Source of the DNA: Pogonophryne albipinna
Lineage: Eukaryota > Chordata > Actinopteri > Perciformes > Artedidraconidae
DNA length: 64,000 nt
Direction: 5' to 3'
Assembly (NCBI GenBank): GCA_028583405.1
Contig: CM053256.1
Coordinates: 13,691,087 to 13,755,086, forward strand
Every line of letters starts with the position of its first letter. The stretch's first letter is position 1. The position numbers and the translations under genes were made by a program. The notes under the pieces were generated by a model that saw only the letters and a program-made list of their open reading frames with translations, was not told the origin of the DNA and made no database searches. Positions 24,101-35,764 of the stretch are shown here, piece after piece.

Positions 24101-24547
24101 GTGGGGCTGTGCCCACAGTTTTAAAGGGAAAAATGGGAGAAACCTCAGGGAGAGCAACAGAGGAGGGATCCCTCTCCCAGGACGGACAGACGTGCAATAG
24201 ATGCCGTGTGTAAATTGAAAAGATAATACATTTGCAACATAGGTAGTCCAAATGTTTGGAAATGCATGTGTGTATAATAGGAAGATGAATCCACGAGGAT
24301 ATCCATCCAGGACCTATGATCCAGGACCACAGCCACGACTCAAGATCCAGGGCTCGCGATGCAGGACACAGGACCGCAGGATCATCCATGACTCCGGATC
24401 CCAGCGTATATAGACACCAAAAAGAAAGACATTTGGGGACGCTGGGTTAATCGGAACATGAGAGTACACAGGTATAGACAGAGAGAAGGAAGAAGTAAGA
24501 TGTCCCCCGACAAACTAAGACTATATCAGCAAAACTAGGGGCTGAAT
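24101..24547 (-). mobile_element. 3' UTR of the L2-type LINE
   Basis: Follows the stop of the LINE reverse transcriptase. It contains GGGAGAAACCTCAGGGAGAG, which recurs at 36003-36022, so the UTR is shared by another truncated copy. Confidence 0.65.
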
Positions 24548-27505
24548 CTAATCAGCCCTAACTATAAGCTTTATCAAAAAGGGTGTCTGCCGCCCGAACA
24601 CAAACTGGAAGCTGATTCCACAAATGTGGAGCTTGATAAGAAAAGGCTCTGGCTCCCATTGTACTTTTAGAGACTCTAGGAACAACCAACAACCCTGCAT
24701 TCTTGGAATGCAATGCCCTAGTATGAGTTCTTTAAGGTAAGATGGCGCCTGCCCATTAAGGGCTTTGTAGGCGAGAAGAAGAATTTTAAATTCTATCCTG
24801 TGTTCTATAGGGAGCCAGTGTAAGGCAGGCTGAACAGGAGTAATGTGGTCCCTTTTCCTAACTCTGGTTAGTACACGAGCTGCAGCATTTTGAATCAGCT
24901 GAAGCGACTTGACTGACATCTTGGTACACCCTGATAATAAGGAGTTACAATAATCCAGCCTTGAAGTAACAAATGCATGGACTAGTTTCTCTGCATCGTT
25001 TTGAGGCAAGATATGCCTGATTTTTGCAATGTTACGTAGATGGAAGTAGGCGGTCCTTGAAATTGATTTTATGTGGGCGTTAAAGGATAAATCCTGATCA
25101 AATATAACACCAAGATTCCTTACAGTCTCACTGGAGGCCAAATTAATGCCATCCATAGTTAGTATATCTTTAGATAATTTGTTTCGTAGATTCTTCGGGC
25201 CAAGTACAATAACTTCAGTTTTGGTCGTGTTTAACATAAAAAAGTTTAAGGTCATCGACGTTTTTAAGTCCTTGAGGCAGTCTTGAAATTTATTTAGATG
25301 ATTAATTTCATCAGGCTTGATTGATAAATATAGTTGAGTATCATCCGCATAACAATGAACATTTACAGAATGATTCCTTATAATATTGCCTAACGGAAGC
25401 ATATATAATGTGAACAAAATAGGTCAGAGCACTGAGCCCTGTGGCACTCCATGGCTAACTTTGGTTTGCGTGGAAGATTCATCATTGACACGTACAAACT
25501 GAGAGCGTTCAGATAGATAGGACCTAAACCAGCCTAAAGCAGTTCCCTGTCTGCCAACTAAGTACTCTAGTCTTTGCAATAAGATATCATGATCGATAGT
25601 ATCAAATGCAGCACTGAGATCGAGCAAAACAAGAATAGAGACAAGTCCCTTGTCAGAGGCTATTAGAATGTCATTTGTGACTTTAACCAGAGCTGTCTCT
25701 GTGCTATGATGTGTTCTAAAGCCAGACTGAAAATCTTCAAATAAATCATTTTTTTTTAAGTAATCACACAACTGTTTTGCGACTGCTTTCTCAAGAATCT
25801 TTGAGAGGAACGGAAGATTAGAAATAGGTCTATAATTGGCTAAAACCTCTGGATCAAGGTTGTGCTTTTTAAGAAGCGGTTTTATCACTGCTACTTTGAA
25901 TGATTGTGGAACATAGCCTGATAATAAAGACATATTCATAATATTTAATAAAGAAGTGCTAATTAATGGAAAAACTTCCTTCAACAGCTTAGTTGGAATT
26001 GGGTCTAACATACACGTTGATGGTTTAGAAGAGAGAATCATTGAATTTAATTGTTCAAGGTTTATGGCTGAAAAGCATTCTAGTTTACTATCTAGTGTAA
26101 TATTAGAACTTACGTTTCCGGGAGTTGATAACACTATACCGGTCAAAGACAAGAGGTCATTAATTTTGTTTCTAAGAGTAACAATTTTATCGTTAAAAAA
26201 GCACATAAAATCATTACTACTGAGTGCTATGGGAATAGAAGGCTCAATCGAGCTGTGGCTCTCTGTCAGCCTGGCTACAGTGCTGAAAAGAAATCTTGCA
26301 TTATTCTTATTCTCATCTATTAATGAAGAGTAGTAGGCTGCTCTCGCTTTACGCAGTGCTTTCTTATATTCATTGAGAGTAATATGCCAAATTAAACGAG
26401 ATTCTTCAAGTTTAGTGGAACGCCATATCCTTTCAAGTTGTCTCGACTTTTGCTTTATTTTGCGGGTTTCAGCATTATGCCATGGAGCTAATCTATGTTG
26501 TTTTATTTTCTTCTTTTTCAAAGGAGCAACAGAGTCTAATTTTATTCGCAGCGCATCTGTAGCACTATCAACAACATGATCAATTTGGGGTGGTGGACAT
26601 TTTGTATAAGTTTCCTCCCCTACATGCAGACATGCTGTCGAGTTAAGTATTGGTGGAATCTCTTCCTTAAATTTGGCTATAGCACTAACAGATAGGTTTC
26701 TGCTGCAGGAGCTTTTGACTAATGCTTTGTAGTCTAGTAACAGTACTTCAAAAGTTACTAAGAAATGGTCGGATAAAGCAGGATTATGCGGTTCGACTAA
26801 TAGTTGCTCAATTTCAATACCATAAGTCAGAACAAGGTCGAGAGTGTGATTATAGCAGTGGGTTGGTTTATTTACACTCTGACAAAAAACAACAGAATCT
26901 AATATAGAGTTAAATGCAACAGTAAGGCTATTTTTATCATCGTCAACATGAATATTAAAGTCACCTACGATAATTACTTTATCTGTTTTAAGAACCAAAG
27001 TTGATAAAAACTCAGAGAATTCTGATAAGAATTCTGAATAAGGACCTGGTGCACGGTACACTGTAACAAATAAGATTGGCTGCAAAGTTTTCCAGGTCGG
27101 ATGCGTAAGACTAAAAACGAGGCTTTCAAAGGAGGTATAATTTAATTTTGGTTTAGTATTGATAAGTAAACTTGAGTCAAAGATTGCTCCAACTCCACCT
27201 CCTCGGCCCACGCCTCGGGCAATATGAGTATTGATATGGCTGGGTGGAGTGGCCTCATTTATGCTGACATATTCTTCATGTCTCAACCAAGTTTCAGTGA
27301 GACAGCATATATCAATATTATAATCTGATATTAAATCATTTACCAATATTGCTTTAGATGCTAGAGATCTTATGTTTAAGAGACCACATTTAATATTCCT
27401 GTTTTGTTGCACTGTAGTAGTTTTTACATTTACTTTTATTAGGTTATTATGTATGACACCTCTATTAGGTTTTACCTTAAATTGTCCTTGGGCAGACACA
27501 CACAC
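24548..27505 (-). mobile_element. L2-type LINE ORF2 (endonuclease + reverse transcriptase), one internal stop
   Basis: One minus-strand frame runs from 27505 to 24548, broken only by TGA at 25424-25426. The first 693 codons hold an APE-type endonuclease ([41 protein letters not shown]) and the start of the reverse transcriptase ([38 protein letters not shown]). The next 289 codons hold CYADDTQLYLS, ETVRNLGVIFD and SRLDYCNSLLSG, then the C-terminal region. The stop replaces the Gly codon of QGSVLG (GGA to TGA). Apart from that nonsense codon the frame is intact, which suggests a fairly young insertion. About 985 residues fits L2 ORF2. Confidence 0.88.
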
Positions 27506-27623
27506 CGCTAATTTTGGGTATTTTATTGGGTTCGGGATTCCTATGGATGACTGCCTAGAGAGCGCAGAGAAGCGTGTAAGACTGCGACTCCGTCTCCTGG
27601 TCTCAACTCCAGTTTGTCATGGA

Positions 27624-27872
27624 TTAAGTCCACAAAGCCCTGAAAATTGAAATGTTTGCCGAAATGAGATTTGCACCTTCCAAAGTAGGATGAATGCCGT
27701 CTCTCTTAATCAGACCAGGTTTTCCCCAGAAGGCTGTCCAATTATTTACGAAGCCCACATTGTTTGCTGGGCACCACCAAGACAACCAGCGCTGAAATGA
27801 TGACATGCGGCTATACATGTCATCATTGATCAGATTGGGGAGGGGACCAGAGAAGATTACGGTGTCCGACAT
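27624..27872 (-). mobile_element. LINE ORF1 C-terminus (esterase-like)
   Basis: Minus strand encodes SDTVIFSGPLPNLINDD, QRWLSWWCPANNVGFVNNW and RDGIHPTLEGANLISANI. The GIHP-containing block matches the C-terminal Asp-x-x-His part of the SGNH-hydrolase-like domain found in ORF1 proteins of fish L2 and CR1-type LINEs. The rest of ORF1 is absent, so the insertion is 5' truncated near 27872. Confidence 0.65.
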
Positions 27873-29002
27873 TGTTAGTATACGTTTGGCAGTAAAATGC
27901 AGCTTCTGGCAGCCTTATAGGAAGTGTAAATATGTGTCAATTAAGGTTAGATTATTCTTAATTATAATGATGTGTTCCTGAATAGACATGCTCTTAAAAT
28001 CAACTACAGTAAATGTTATGAGGGAGAGAAAAAAAGACAATTGATTGAGGTATGAAATTAGAACTCAGTGCATAGACTGGAAAAAAAGGTTAATGGGTTT
28101 TATGTTCGACATCTGGCTATGTGTGTCATAATGCAAAAGGTTTTTTTCCCTCAAGGGTTCGGCCGTGAAACACGCATGCGCTGAACCCGTTCTCTCTGTT
28201 CGGCGCCTTCTGCTGCAGGTCTCGACTCAGTGATTTTCTTCCTCTTCCTGGCACAGCATCCCATTTTGTTCAATGTGGAGCCGCGCATTTCGGTGTTTTC
28301 TTTGAGAGTTTATGGCTTCAGCCTGCACTGATGTCTGTGCAGCCATTTCGTCTCCTCCGCCACACCCACCTTAATGAACAACGCTAACGCTGGTAGGGGT
28401 GGTGAGTACGCAAAGATTGAATACGGTTGGTTTTTGTGCACATAATGCTCCATAGGTCATGGTAGCTAACGCTAGGCAGCTTGCTAGCCGAGTTAGTTGT
28501 TCCTGTCTCCGGCCTTCCCCGGGAACGTGACTGACCACCTCCCCCTGTTAGCTTTCACTAACGACCCTTCTGTGATATTTGAACAAGACCTTCGGGTTAT
28601 GTATAGTAGATACAGACGATAAGATAGCAAGCTAGTGCTCATGTGAGAAGCTCGCTAGCCTCCTGTGATATTTGAACAATACCCTTGGGTAATGTATGGT
28701 AGGCTCCGACGAAAAACAGCTAATGCTTAAGAGAGACGCCTCATAAAGTAGCCTATAAACACGATCCAAATTTGCGTTTTACGAGTGTGTTATTGTTGAC
28801 ACAATTTCCATATTTTAGTTAGCAATGTAACCTAACGTGGTTTGAGAGCTCGTTGTGATAGTGAACGTCTTTATTCTTCCTAGCAACGGGTCCTTCAGTG
28901 AGCGGTGTTGTGTTTATGGCCATTGCGCCACAGCTCGTTGTCCTTTTGTTATGTGTTTACATTTGTCAATATATGCATTGTTACGCTATCCAAGTTGTAA
29001 TT
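27873..29002. other. Intergenic; possible CpG-rich promoter-like stretch
   Basis: 28170-28440 is relatively CpG-rich (GGCCGTGAAACACGCATGCG, CTCCTCCGCCACACCCACC) and could be a promoter or non-coding first exon. No open frame or transcript feature supports this. Confidence 0.25.
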
Positions 29003-29109
29003 AGAGGTGGAAGAAGTACTCTTATTATTAAATCAAGTTAAAGTAGCAATACTAGAGTGTAAAAATACTCAGCTACAAGTAAAAGTAATGCATTTTAAAT
29101 TGTTCTTAA
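29003..29109. mobile_element. AGAGGTGG hAT MITE, left part
   Basis: AGAGGTGGAAGAAGTACT start with AAGTAGCAATAC and AGTAAAAGTAATGC motifs, the same family as 62719-63243. Interrupted by the TTAA element at 29110; it resumes at 29827 and fades by about 29960. Confidence 0.65.
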
Positions 29110-29826
29110 AGGTGGGGTAGGTAATTTTGGAGAAACCAGCTCGAGTGCACTAGAATTAGAAAATACACAATACACAGTTATTTTAGCCGGGTCGGCTAAA
29201 ATGATTGGTCGTGCTTTTTACAGCGCTACGGCTTCCACATATGAATTTCATGGTTCGTACGGTCATTGAAAACCTGGAAAAGTCATGGAAATTCAAAATG
29301 CCAATTCCAGGCCCTGGAAAAGTTATGGAAAACAATATTTTTCCCAAAGCTTTGGAAAAGTCATGGAAATGTAACTAAAGTTGCATCAAATGTCGAAATA
29401 GTAATACTATAATGATAATAAATACTGTATCGTAAAATGGCATTTAGCTGACGAGGTATTTTGCTGGTGAGAGATTTTAGTTGCTTTAGCGTGTAGAAGC
29501 TAGTAAGCCTACTATTTGATTTGTTTTTAGATAGGCACAACATGTTTCATATGCAGACCTTAATTTCCTGTTCCATGTTAAAATAAACCATTTTCAGTGG
29601 TAACGCTGAGAAAGAGTAATAAAAAAAAAAAATTTGGTCAGGGAAAATTAGGTAAAGGTCATGGAAAAGTCATTGAAAATCATTGGTGACAAAGTGTATG
29701 AACCCTGGATTTTTTTTAATGTATTTATTGTCAAAGCATTTAATATATTCATTGCCATCGGGATGTTAAGAGCATTCCATGGAATATAACAAAAAGTGTT
29801 TCTGAAATAAATTACATACCCCACCT
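29110..29826. mobile_element. Kolobok-like TTAA MITE, copy 2
   Basis: TTAA at 29106-29109 and 29827-29830; ends AGGTGGGGTAGGTAA and ATACCCCACCT. A further insert of about 455 bp (roughly 29251-29706) rich in GGAAAAGTCATGGAAA lies inside, placed by comparison with copy 1. No protein frame. Confidence 0.78.
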
Positions 29827-30120
29827 TTAAGTCAAAGTTAAAAGATATTAGCTTCAAAGTATACTTTAAGTTACAAAAGTAAAAATACTTATTATGTAGA
29901 ATGGCCCCTTTAAGCATCATATTATTTTTTATTAATGTGTTCATCAATTCAATGTTGCACTTGGAAAGAGTGGGGTTTATTTTAATTACTTTATATACCT
30001 ACGCTTAACCTGTAATTATATATAATGTAGTAGTTGATTTTTATATTTTGTACTGATAATCTAAATCTGCAAATCAATAAGAAATTAAAACTGCGGTTGC
30101 AGATGTGCGCGCATTGAGGG

Positions 30121-30281
30121 TTAGGCTAAAATGATTGGTCGTGGCTTTTTACAGCGCCACAGCTTCCACAGATGACATTTTTTTATGTATTTATTGTCAA
30201 AGCATTTAATATATTCATTGCTATCGGGATGTTAAGAGCATTCCATGGAATATAACAAAAAGTGTTTCTGAAGTGAATTAC
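30121..30281. mobile_element. Kolobok-like TTAA MITE, copy 3, left part
   Basis: Matches 29190-29240 and 29708-29815 (AAATGATTGGTCGTG, GGGATGTTAAGAGCATTCCA). It is interrupted at 30281 and its end AATTACCTACCCCACCTTTAA resumes at 34122-34142. Confidence 0.75.
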
Positions 30282-31182
30282 TACGGTGGCCGGCAGGTGC
30301 AAACGCAGAACAACGGCCCAAAACGCATACATAAGCAGGAAACACCTGCAAATAATGAAATGAAAAACAAACAAACCCTGAAAACAAATACAACAGAAAA
30401 ATGCTGCATTTACAGAAATTATGCAAACTAAATACAACACACAAACCCCGAAAACAAACGCAACAAAAAAGCGCTGCAAATACCAAAACGATATGCAAAG
30501 TCCAAAGCACATACAAATCCCATAACACATACAAAAAAAAACATTCCGGAAGTGCTCCAGGCCTCTAGGGGGCGCGCTACGTGGAACAGATTGATGTCTG
30601 ACCAGACATAGAGAGAACGAACAAGAGTGATGGAAATCAGGAGGAAAGAAAGTTCATTTAAGTGGAGAAAGATATAAGAAGGTAAGTTTTGTTTTGTTTT
30701 TATACATAGAGCATCATATTTATATAGCTAGCATTAGCTGAGGAGAGGAGAGCCTCACGTGAATAGAAGATAAAGTGAGGGAAGAACATTGTTAAAAGAG
30801 ATGACAAATAAGTGCAGGCAAATAACACGGGCCATAGTGAGTACCGCGGAAAAAGGACATTTGAATTCTTAGCAGTTTGTTTGTATGTATGTATTTGTGT
30901 ATAGATGTTGCAACTATACAGAGCTTTAGCAATTGCCTGTAACTATGGTTATGCTGAGAGAGAGAGAGAGAGGGACAAAGTAATGACAGGATAGTAGTGT
31001 GCATTAGACATGCTCAAGAACAATTATAGAGAAGATATTCAAGGAGAGAGAGAGAGACAAAACACAGATTCAACGGTGAACATGATGTATCTTTCTATTT
31101 ATTTAGCTAACCACTATTTAGACTATGTGTTTTTGATTGACTTGATTAAATGGATTCACTACATCAATGTATGTCTTTTCAG

Positions 31183-31288
31183 GCTGCCATGTTTTGTCCT
31201 TTCTGTGGCCAACATCTGGGGACAGTTCAAGTGTTCTGTGGCTCCTGTGGCAAACATGTACAGTTTTTGGCAGAAGTTGAACACAACA
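31183..31288 (+). pseudogene. Zinc-ribbon first coding exon inside the TIR element
   Basis: A 3' splice site TGTATGTCTTTTCAG precedes GCTGCCATG, and the exon ends at AACA|GTAAGT, a strong donor. The ATG (31189) opens MFCPFCGQHLGTVQVFCGSC, two CxxC pairs (residues 3, 6, 17 and 20) 10 residues apart, followed by GKHVQFLAEVEHN. Such double-CxxC N-termini are known in fish from proteins that go on to a HECT domain, which fits the HECT piece nearby, although that lies on the opposite strand. No further plus-strand exon is evident. Confidence 0.5.
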
Positions 31289-31641
31289 GTAAGTTCACTT
31301 TTTTTTATGGTATCTGTTTAAAATGCAAGAAATAAGGATTCAACCCACTACTCTGTTTAGAATACTAATTGGCAGATGCATAGACTAGTTATCAGCATGA
31401 AGGACAAATTTTTTCATTGTCTGTTTATGTGAAATATGTAGAAGCCATCATTAAATTGTAGACCAATGCATGATTAAATACACAAAACAGCTTATATTAT
31501 ACATTCATAATTGTGTATTAGTTCTATCTTTTATAGAGCACATTATACATTTAGTATCAAATTTTGAGACAGTGAGCGGCTGGGAAAGTCACACCGCCAT
31601 GGGGCACAAACAGTTGCTGACGTGATGTTTTCTTCGCATTC

Positions 31642-31894
31642 TCAGGCATTCGAAATAAGGAGGGTCAGGAACTCACGCTTGGGACCACCAGTGTCCACTC
31701 CATCCTCAGTTTGTCCCTCATCATCAGTGAACTTAACTGACATCTCATGAGAGGGATCGAATGAGGCACCTTTGAAGCCGCGGATTACTCCATCCCACAC
31801 ATTGGCTCTATTAATATTGAACCTGCTGCAAGATGTATTTGTTATTTTTGCAGAGAGTTCTGCAACAATGTGTGCCGCAGTCAGGTATTCTGTG
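31642..31894 (-). pseudogene. HECT-domain N-lobe fragment
   Basis: The minus strand opens after a splice-acceptor-like TTTGTCTTTCCCAG and encodes TEYLTAAHIVAELSAKI, then FNINRANVWDGVIRGF, FDPSHEMSVKFTDDEG and DGVDTGGPKREFLTLL, ending in TGA. This is the start of a HECT E3 ubiquitin-ligase domain of the kind seen in fish G2E3-like proteins; VKFTDD and DxGGPKREF are the recognisable core. The catalytic cysteine lies far downstream in the C-lobe and is absent, so this piece cannot be an active ligase. Confidence 0.7.
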
Positions 31895-31918
31895 CTGGGA
31901 AAGACAAAGTGATGTATG

Positions 31919-33156
31919 CAGGGGTAGACATTAAGGGTAAAAAGCCACTGGCACTCCGGGCCGGTGGAATTGTATTGTCACTGGCCCCACCATTGTAACC
32001 ACTGGCCCGGAGCATTCGTCCAAAAGAAAATCGACTAATAATGAAGTAAATTAACACATTTATTGCAGTAATTTATGCACTAACTACATTACTACTTGTA
32101 CTACAACATTTGAACAATCAGTTCTTCCTCATTTTCCTCAATTGTTCATATTTGGTTTATTAAAATAATGATATTGTGGTCATTGTTAAAAAATGTCTGC
32201 TATTATTATGAGTATTATTATTTGTATAATGCACTTTCTGCCTTCCTGTCATTAGGAGTTAGAAATGTAATGGCTATAGATTAGATTAGATCCTTCATTA
32301 TCATAAACTGCTGGGACATTTCCCTATAGCCAATACCTTTTATATTTTCTACTCTTCACTTGTCAGCATAGGTCGGCATTGATGTACAGAGCCGACAGAA
32401 GACCTTGTTTATATTTGCATCATATTGAGAGGTGCAGCCAGTGACGCGTCATAAAACCAGGAAGTAAGCTGCTGGTTCCCTCCACAAAAAGCAATGGGAT
32501 TTCTCCACAGGGTTTTGGAAAATAGCTGGAAATAAGGTCTGTGGAAAACAAACCTGTTTGATAAATGCACATTTTGTTCAGCCGGATAATCTCCACATGT
32601 CTACCCTACTTTTATAATTTTCGAATCATAAATCTAATCGATAGATTATAAAAGGGTTTTAGGACGCGTCACTGCACCACTAGAAGCCAACTCCATCGAT
32701 CAAGCTGGCTGAAACTTTCTCTCCCTCTTCTTCTCATGCTCCCTGTCACTCTCCTTTAACTCCTCCGGTGACTTTCTTTTATTTGAAGATTGTTTTTGCA
32801 CGGCGCTTGGCCGGTTACCGCTGGTATAAAAAACATTTTGGCGAATGGTTAGGTGGCGCGATAGTCTGTAGTGAAGGAGCGCGCTCACGGGAGCCTGCTC
32901 GCGCTGCGCTCTGCAGCAAACAGCTGTTTGCTTTTCACCCAACAACGACAAGCGACTCACAAAACGCTATGTTGTAGCGTTAATAAACGAAACAATTTAA
33001 CTAAATTGCTAGTCAAAATACCAATACCACAGGAAACATTTTTTTTAAATAATAGTTTTAGTGGCCCGAGCGGGCAAGTGGAAAGTACGTTATGCTGGCC
33101 CGGGGTGTCTAAATAGTGCTTCCGGGCCAGCGGGCCATTTATAATGTCGTGCCCTG
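31919..33156. mobile_element. hAT-like insert inside the TIR element
   Basis: Starts CAGGGGTAGACATTA and ends TAATGTCGTGCCCTG, with CCGGGCC-rich subterminal motifs at both ends. An 8-bp duplication is not clear in the flanks. Part of its interior (about 32450-32630) is an inverted relative of 23480-23700. Confidence 0.5.
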
Positions 33157-34595
33157 CTGTATTGTAATATTAAATGATGAAGCTAGTAATAAGATTTATA
33201 GAATAGAAAAATTAAGTGGTAATAGTAACAATTAATACCGTTGCTCCATTTTGTCTTCTGGCTCAGACTGGCTATCAATAATGATAAGTGCATACACATT
33301 TGTGTAGTTGCTGCAGTGAGAAGACAGTTGAATAATTATTTTCAAATACATAATATATGCATGACAGTCATATTTACAAAGGGATGTCGATCCTCTTCCT
33401 GTTTTTTTTTCAATACATTGGGTTCTAAACTGACGACAGCACTTTTGTCATACTCCTGCACAATCTTCTTTTGACCAACAACTTAAGTATTTCTTATAGC
33501 TATGCAGGGCATGCAAGCGAGCAAACACAAACAAGAACAAACAAACAAGTGAAATTAAGAATAAAATTGAAATTGTACAATATAATATTGTGGTGGTTCA
33601 TCTTATAATTCAGTCTAGAGAATGCACCAGACAGCATCTAAGACCTGCAAAAATCTAAATTTTCTAGGGGGAGGCCCCCCAAACCCTTTGTGCGTCATTT
33701 AGTCCGGGCGCATTTTTCAGGGCAATCTCTATTGGGCTCAGGGCCATCTGTAAATTAGCTTAGATCTCCCAAAATTCTTAATGTCATGCACTGCTATGTC
33801 TGGTCAGACATCAATCTGTTCCACGTAGCGCGCCCCCTAGAGGCCTGGAGCACTTCCGGAATGTTTTTTTTGTATGTGTTTTGGGATTTGTATGTGCTTT
33901 GGACTTTGCATATCGTTTTGGTATTTGCAGCATTTTTGTTGCGTTTGTTTTCGGGGTTTGTGTGTTGTATTTAGTTTGCATCATTTCTGTAAATGCAGCG
34001 TTTTTTGGTTTTTATTTGTTTTCAGGATTTGTTTGTTTTTCATTTCAGGATTTGCAGCCGTTTCCTGCTAATGTATGCATTTTTGGCCGTTGTTCCGCGT
34101 TTGCACCTGCTGCCCACCGTAAATTACCTACCCCACCTTTAAGGGCCTCGAATAAAGGAGTTCTGGTCACAAAGTGCAGTTCAGTTCCATTTATTTTCTC
34201 CAACTCATGGTTTAACCTCAGGTATAAGGGAGCAAAGGCCTGTTCATTTGAGAAGCAACATTTGACCAAGCACAAACATGGAGAAGCGTACTGACAGCGC
34301 AGCGTCATACTCCCTGAATGAAAAGTGAATAAAAAAACAAATATGAAGAAGTTAAACTTTAAACATCAATGACTTAAACACTTTATCCAGGATGAAAGCA
34401 ACATAGTTGCACCTGCAAGGTGAATACAGCTGGTAACAAAAAAGTGTTTGAATGCGTACATTAACAGGTTTATGATATCACTGCCCCGTATAAGACGCGA
34501 GTGGATCTGACTTTAATTACATTTGACTCGAGTGTTTCGGCAACTTAATGTGTTGCTTAAAATAATACTTCTGCATACAGTATGTGACACTGTAA

Positions 34596-34940
34596 TGGCG
34601 CATTTCCACTGCAGGGCCTCGCACGGCTTGGTACGGTATAGTTAGGCCTTGGTAGACCAGGCTCACTTTATGCTGCGTTTCCATTACAGTTTAGGAACTG
34701 GGGCAGTAACTATAGTAACACAGTGTAGGCGGAGCCGTGACGTCATCTTCAATGCGAACTACAAAACCAACATCAGCCGTTAGCTGTTAGTCCTCAGAGC
34801 TCACAGCTCCTCATATCTGTTCAGAAACTAGACAAAAGTTAAACCAGTACAAACCACAGACTGTCTGTGTCATGGCAAATGCAGTCGCTGGTTTATTTAT
34901 GTCTGTATAGGCCGTTGTTGTGAGTGTGGATGGTGGATGT
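34596..34940. mobile_element. GTTTCCACTGCA MITE, half copy
   Basis: Starts TGGCGCATTTCCACTGCAGG after TAA, matching the reverse complement of 36486-37221. Breaks off near GTGAGTGTGGATGG, so the other end is lost. Confidence 0.75.
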
Positions 34941-35299
34941 TATATTAGTCAGATTGCTCTGAAGATGGGAGGTGATATTCTATTAATTTTCACGTTTACA
35001 CAGTCAGTTGATTTTTGCCGGCCATCTTTCCTGCAACGGCAGTTTTTCTGCATTTCCTTTATCCTGTAATATGACTTGATAGCTTTAAACTTTGCACACT
35101 GAGCTCTGATTGGTCAGCAGGCGGTGCTTTCACTGAGTTGATCTCTTATCCTGGAACCTAACCTGCTCCGGAGCAGGTTAGCCGTTCAGCATAAGTTACC
35201 ATGGAGATCTAGCCCGGTAAAAAGAGAACCAGCGTCGTAGGACCGGAAAGTTACCTCACTAAGTGAAAATCTGGCTTCGTAGTACAGGCCTCAGGACTA

Positions 35300-35478
35300 G
35301 AGGCTTTCCTGCTAGTCTGTCTGCTCTTTAAGTAGCAGCAGTAATCAGTCTTCACCTGAGTGTGTCCTGATCACACCTGCTGTCACTTTCCCAATGAGGA
35401 GCATTTGGTGACAGGCAGGTGAATGTTCATTAGCCCTTCTAGAGGGCAGTGTTTGGGCAGCCCAGGGAATTCACAACA
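35300..35478 (-). mobile_element. Partial 3' LTR of the BEL/Pao element
   Basis: On the minus strand a purine-rich GCGGGGGCGGC is followed by TGTTGTGAATTCCC, a TG-starting LTR edge, just downstream of the pol end. The LTR is cut by a MITE with the edge GGCCTGTACTACGAAGCC, which covers about 34950-35297. Confidence 0.5.
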
Positions 35479-35525
35479 GCCGCCCCCGCAGTAGCTCAGC
35501 TGCTGTGAAAGATATGAATTCCCGT

Positions 35526-35753
35526 TCAGTTAGCTAGTTCAGGTAAGGATATCAAGCGGGCTACTGGCCGAGTGTAAGTTCTGTCTTGAACTAGAATGTC
35601 AGCTGACCTGACACACTGGTCAGGGCTCGAATGCAGCCCGGTAACATTCACTACTGGCCATTGGGCCCTTGGCAGTTGTGGATCCATTTTAAGAACAGCC
35701 GTATCCAGTTGCAAGTTATCCGATGGCTTTTCCCATTTCTGCCGTGATTGCAA
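35526..35753 (-). mobile_element. BEL/Pao retrotransposon, pol C-terminus
   Basis: Encodes QSRQKWEKPSDNLQLDTAVL, ALVDPQLPRA-like MDPQLPRAQWPV, SADILVQDRTYTRPVARLIS and a terminal LPELAN. This is the C-terminal segment of BEL/Pao Pol after the integrase. The sequence immediately upstream reads YLPTL, and the preceding part of the protein is found 2.9 kb away at 38698-38872. Confidence 0.8.
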
Positions 35754-35764
35754 GGTTGGCAGAT

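Larger units (their letters stand above)
30282..34121. mobile_element. 3.8-kb element with 330-bp terminal inverted repeats and captured coding pieces
   Basis: Left arm 30282-30612 and right arm 33794-34121 are inverted copies, starting TACGGTGG and ending CCACCGTA. Both hold CCTCTAGGGGGCGCGCTACG and several GTTTGTTTTCGGGGTTTG-like subrepeats. A 6-bp target duplication AATTAC lies at 30276-30281 and 34122-34127; joining the flanks recreates the TTAA MITE end. Inside are a zinc-ribbon exon (31183-31288, plus), a HECT piece (31642-31894, minus) and another hAT-like insert (31919-33156). Superfamily uncertain: the TIR length and 6-bp duplication do not match a family I can name with confidence. 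Confidence 0.7.

Noticed and set aside
30183..30534. Frames rich in Phe, Cys and Val in the TIR arms (also 33786-34294)
   Set aside because: They are low-complexity translations of GTTTGTTTTCGGGG-type subrepeats and appear in both inverted arms.
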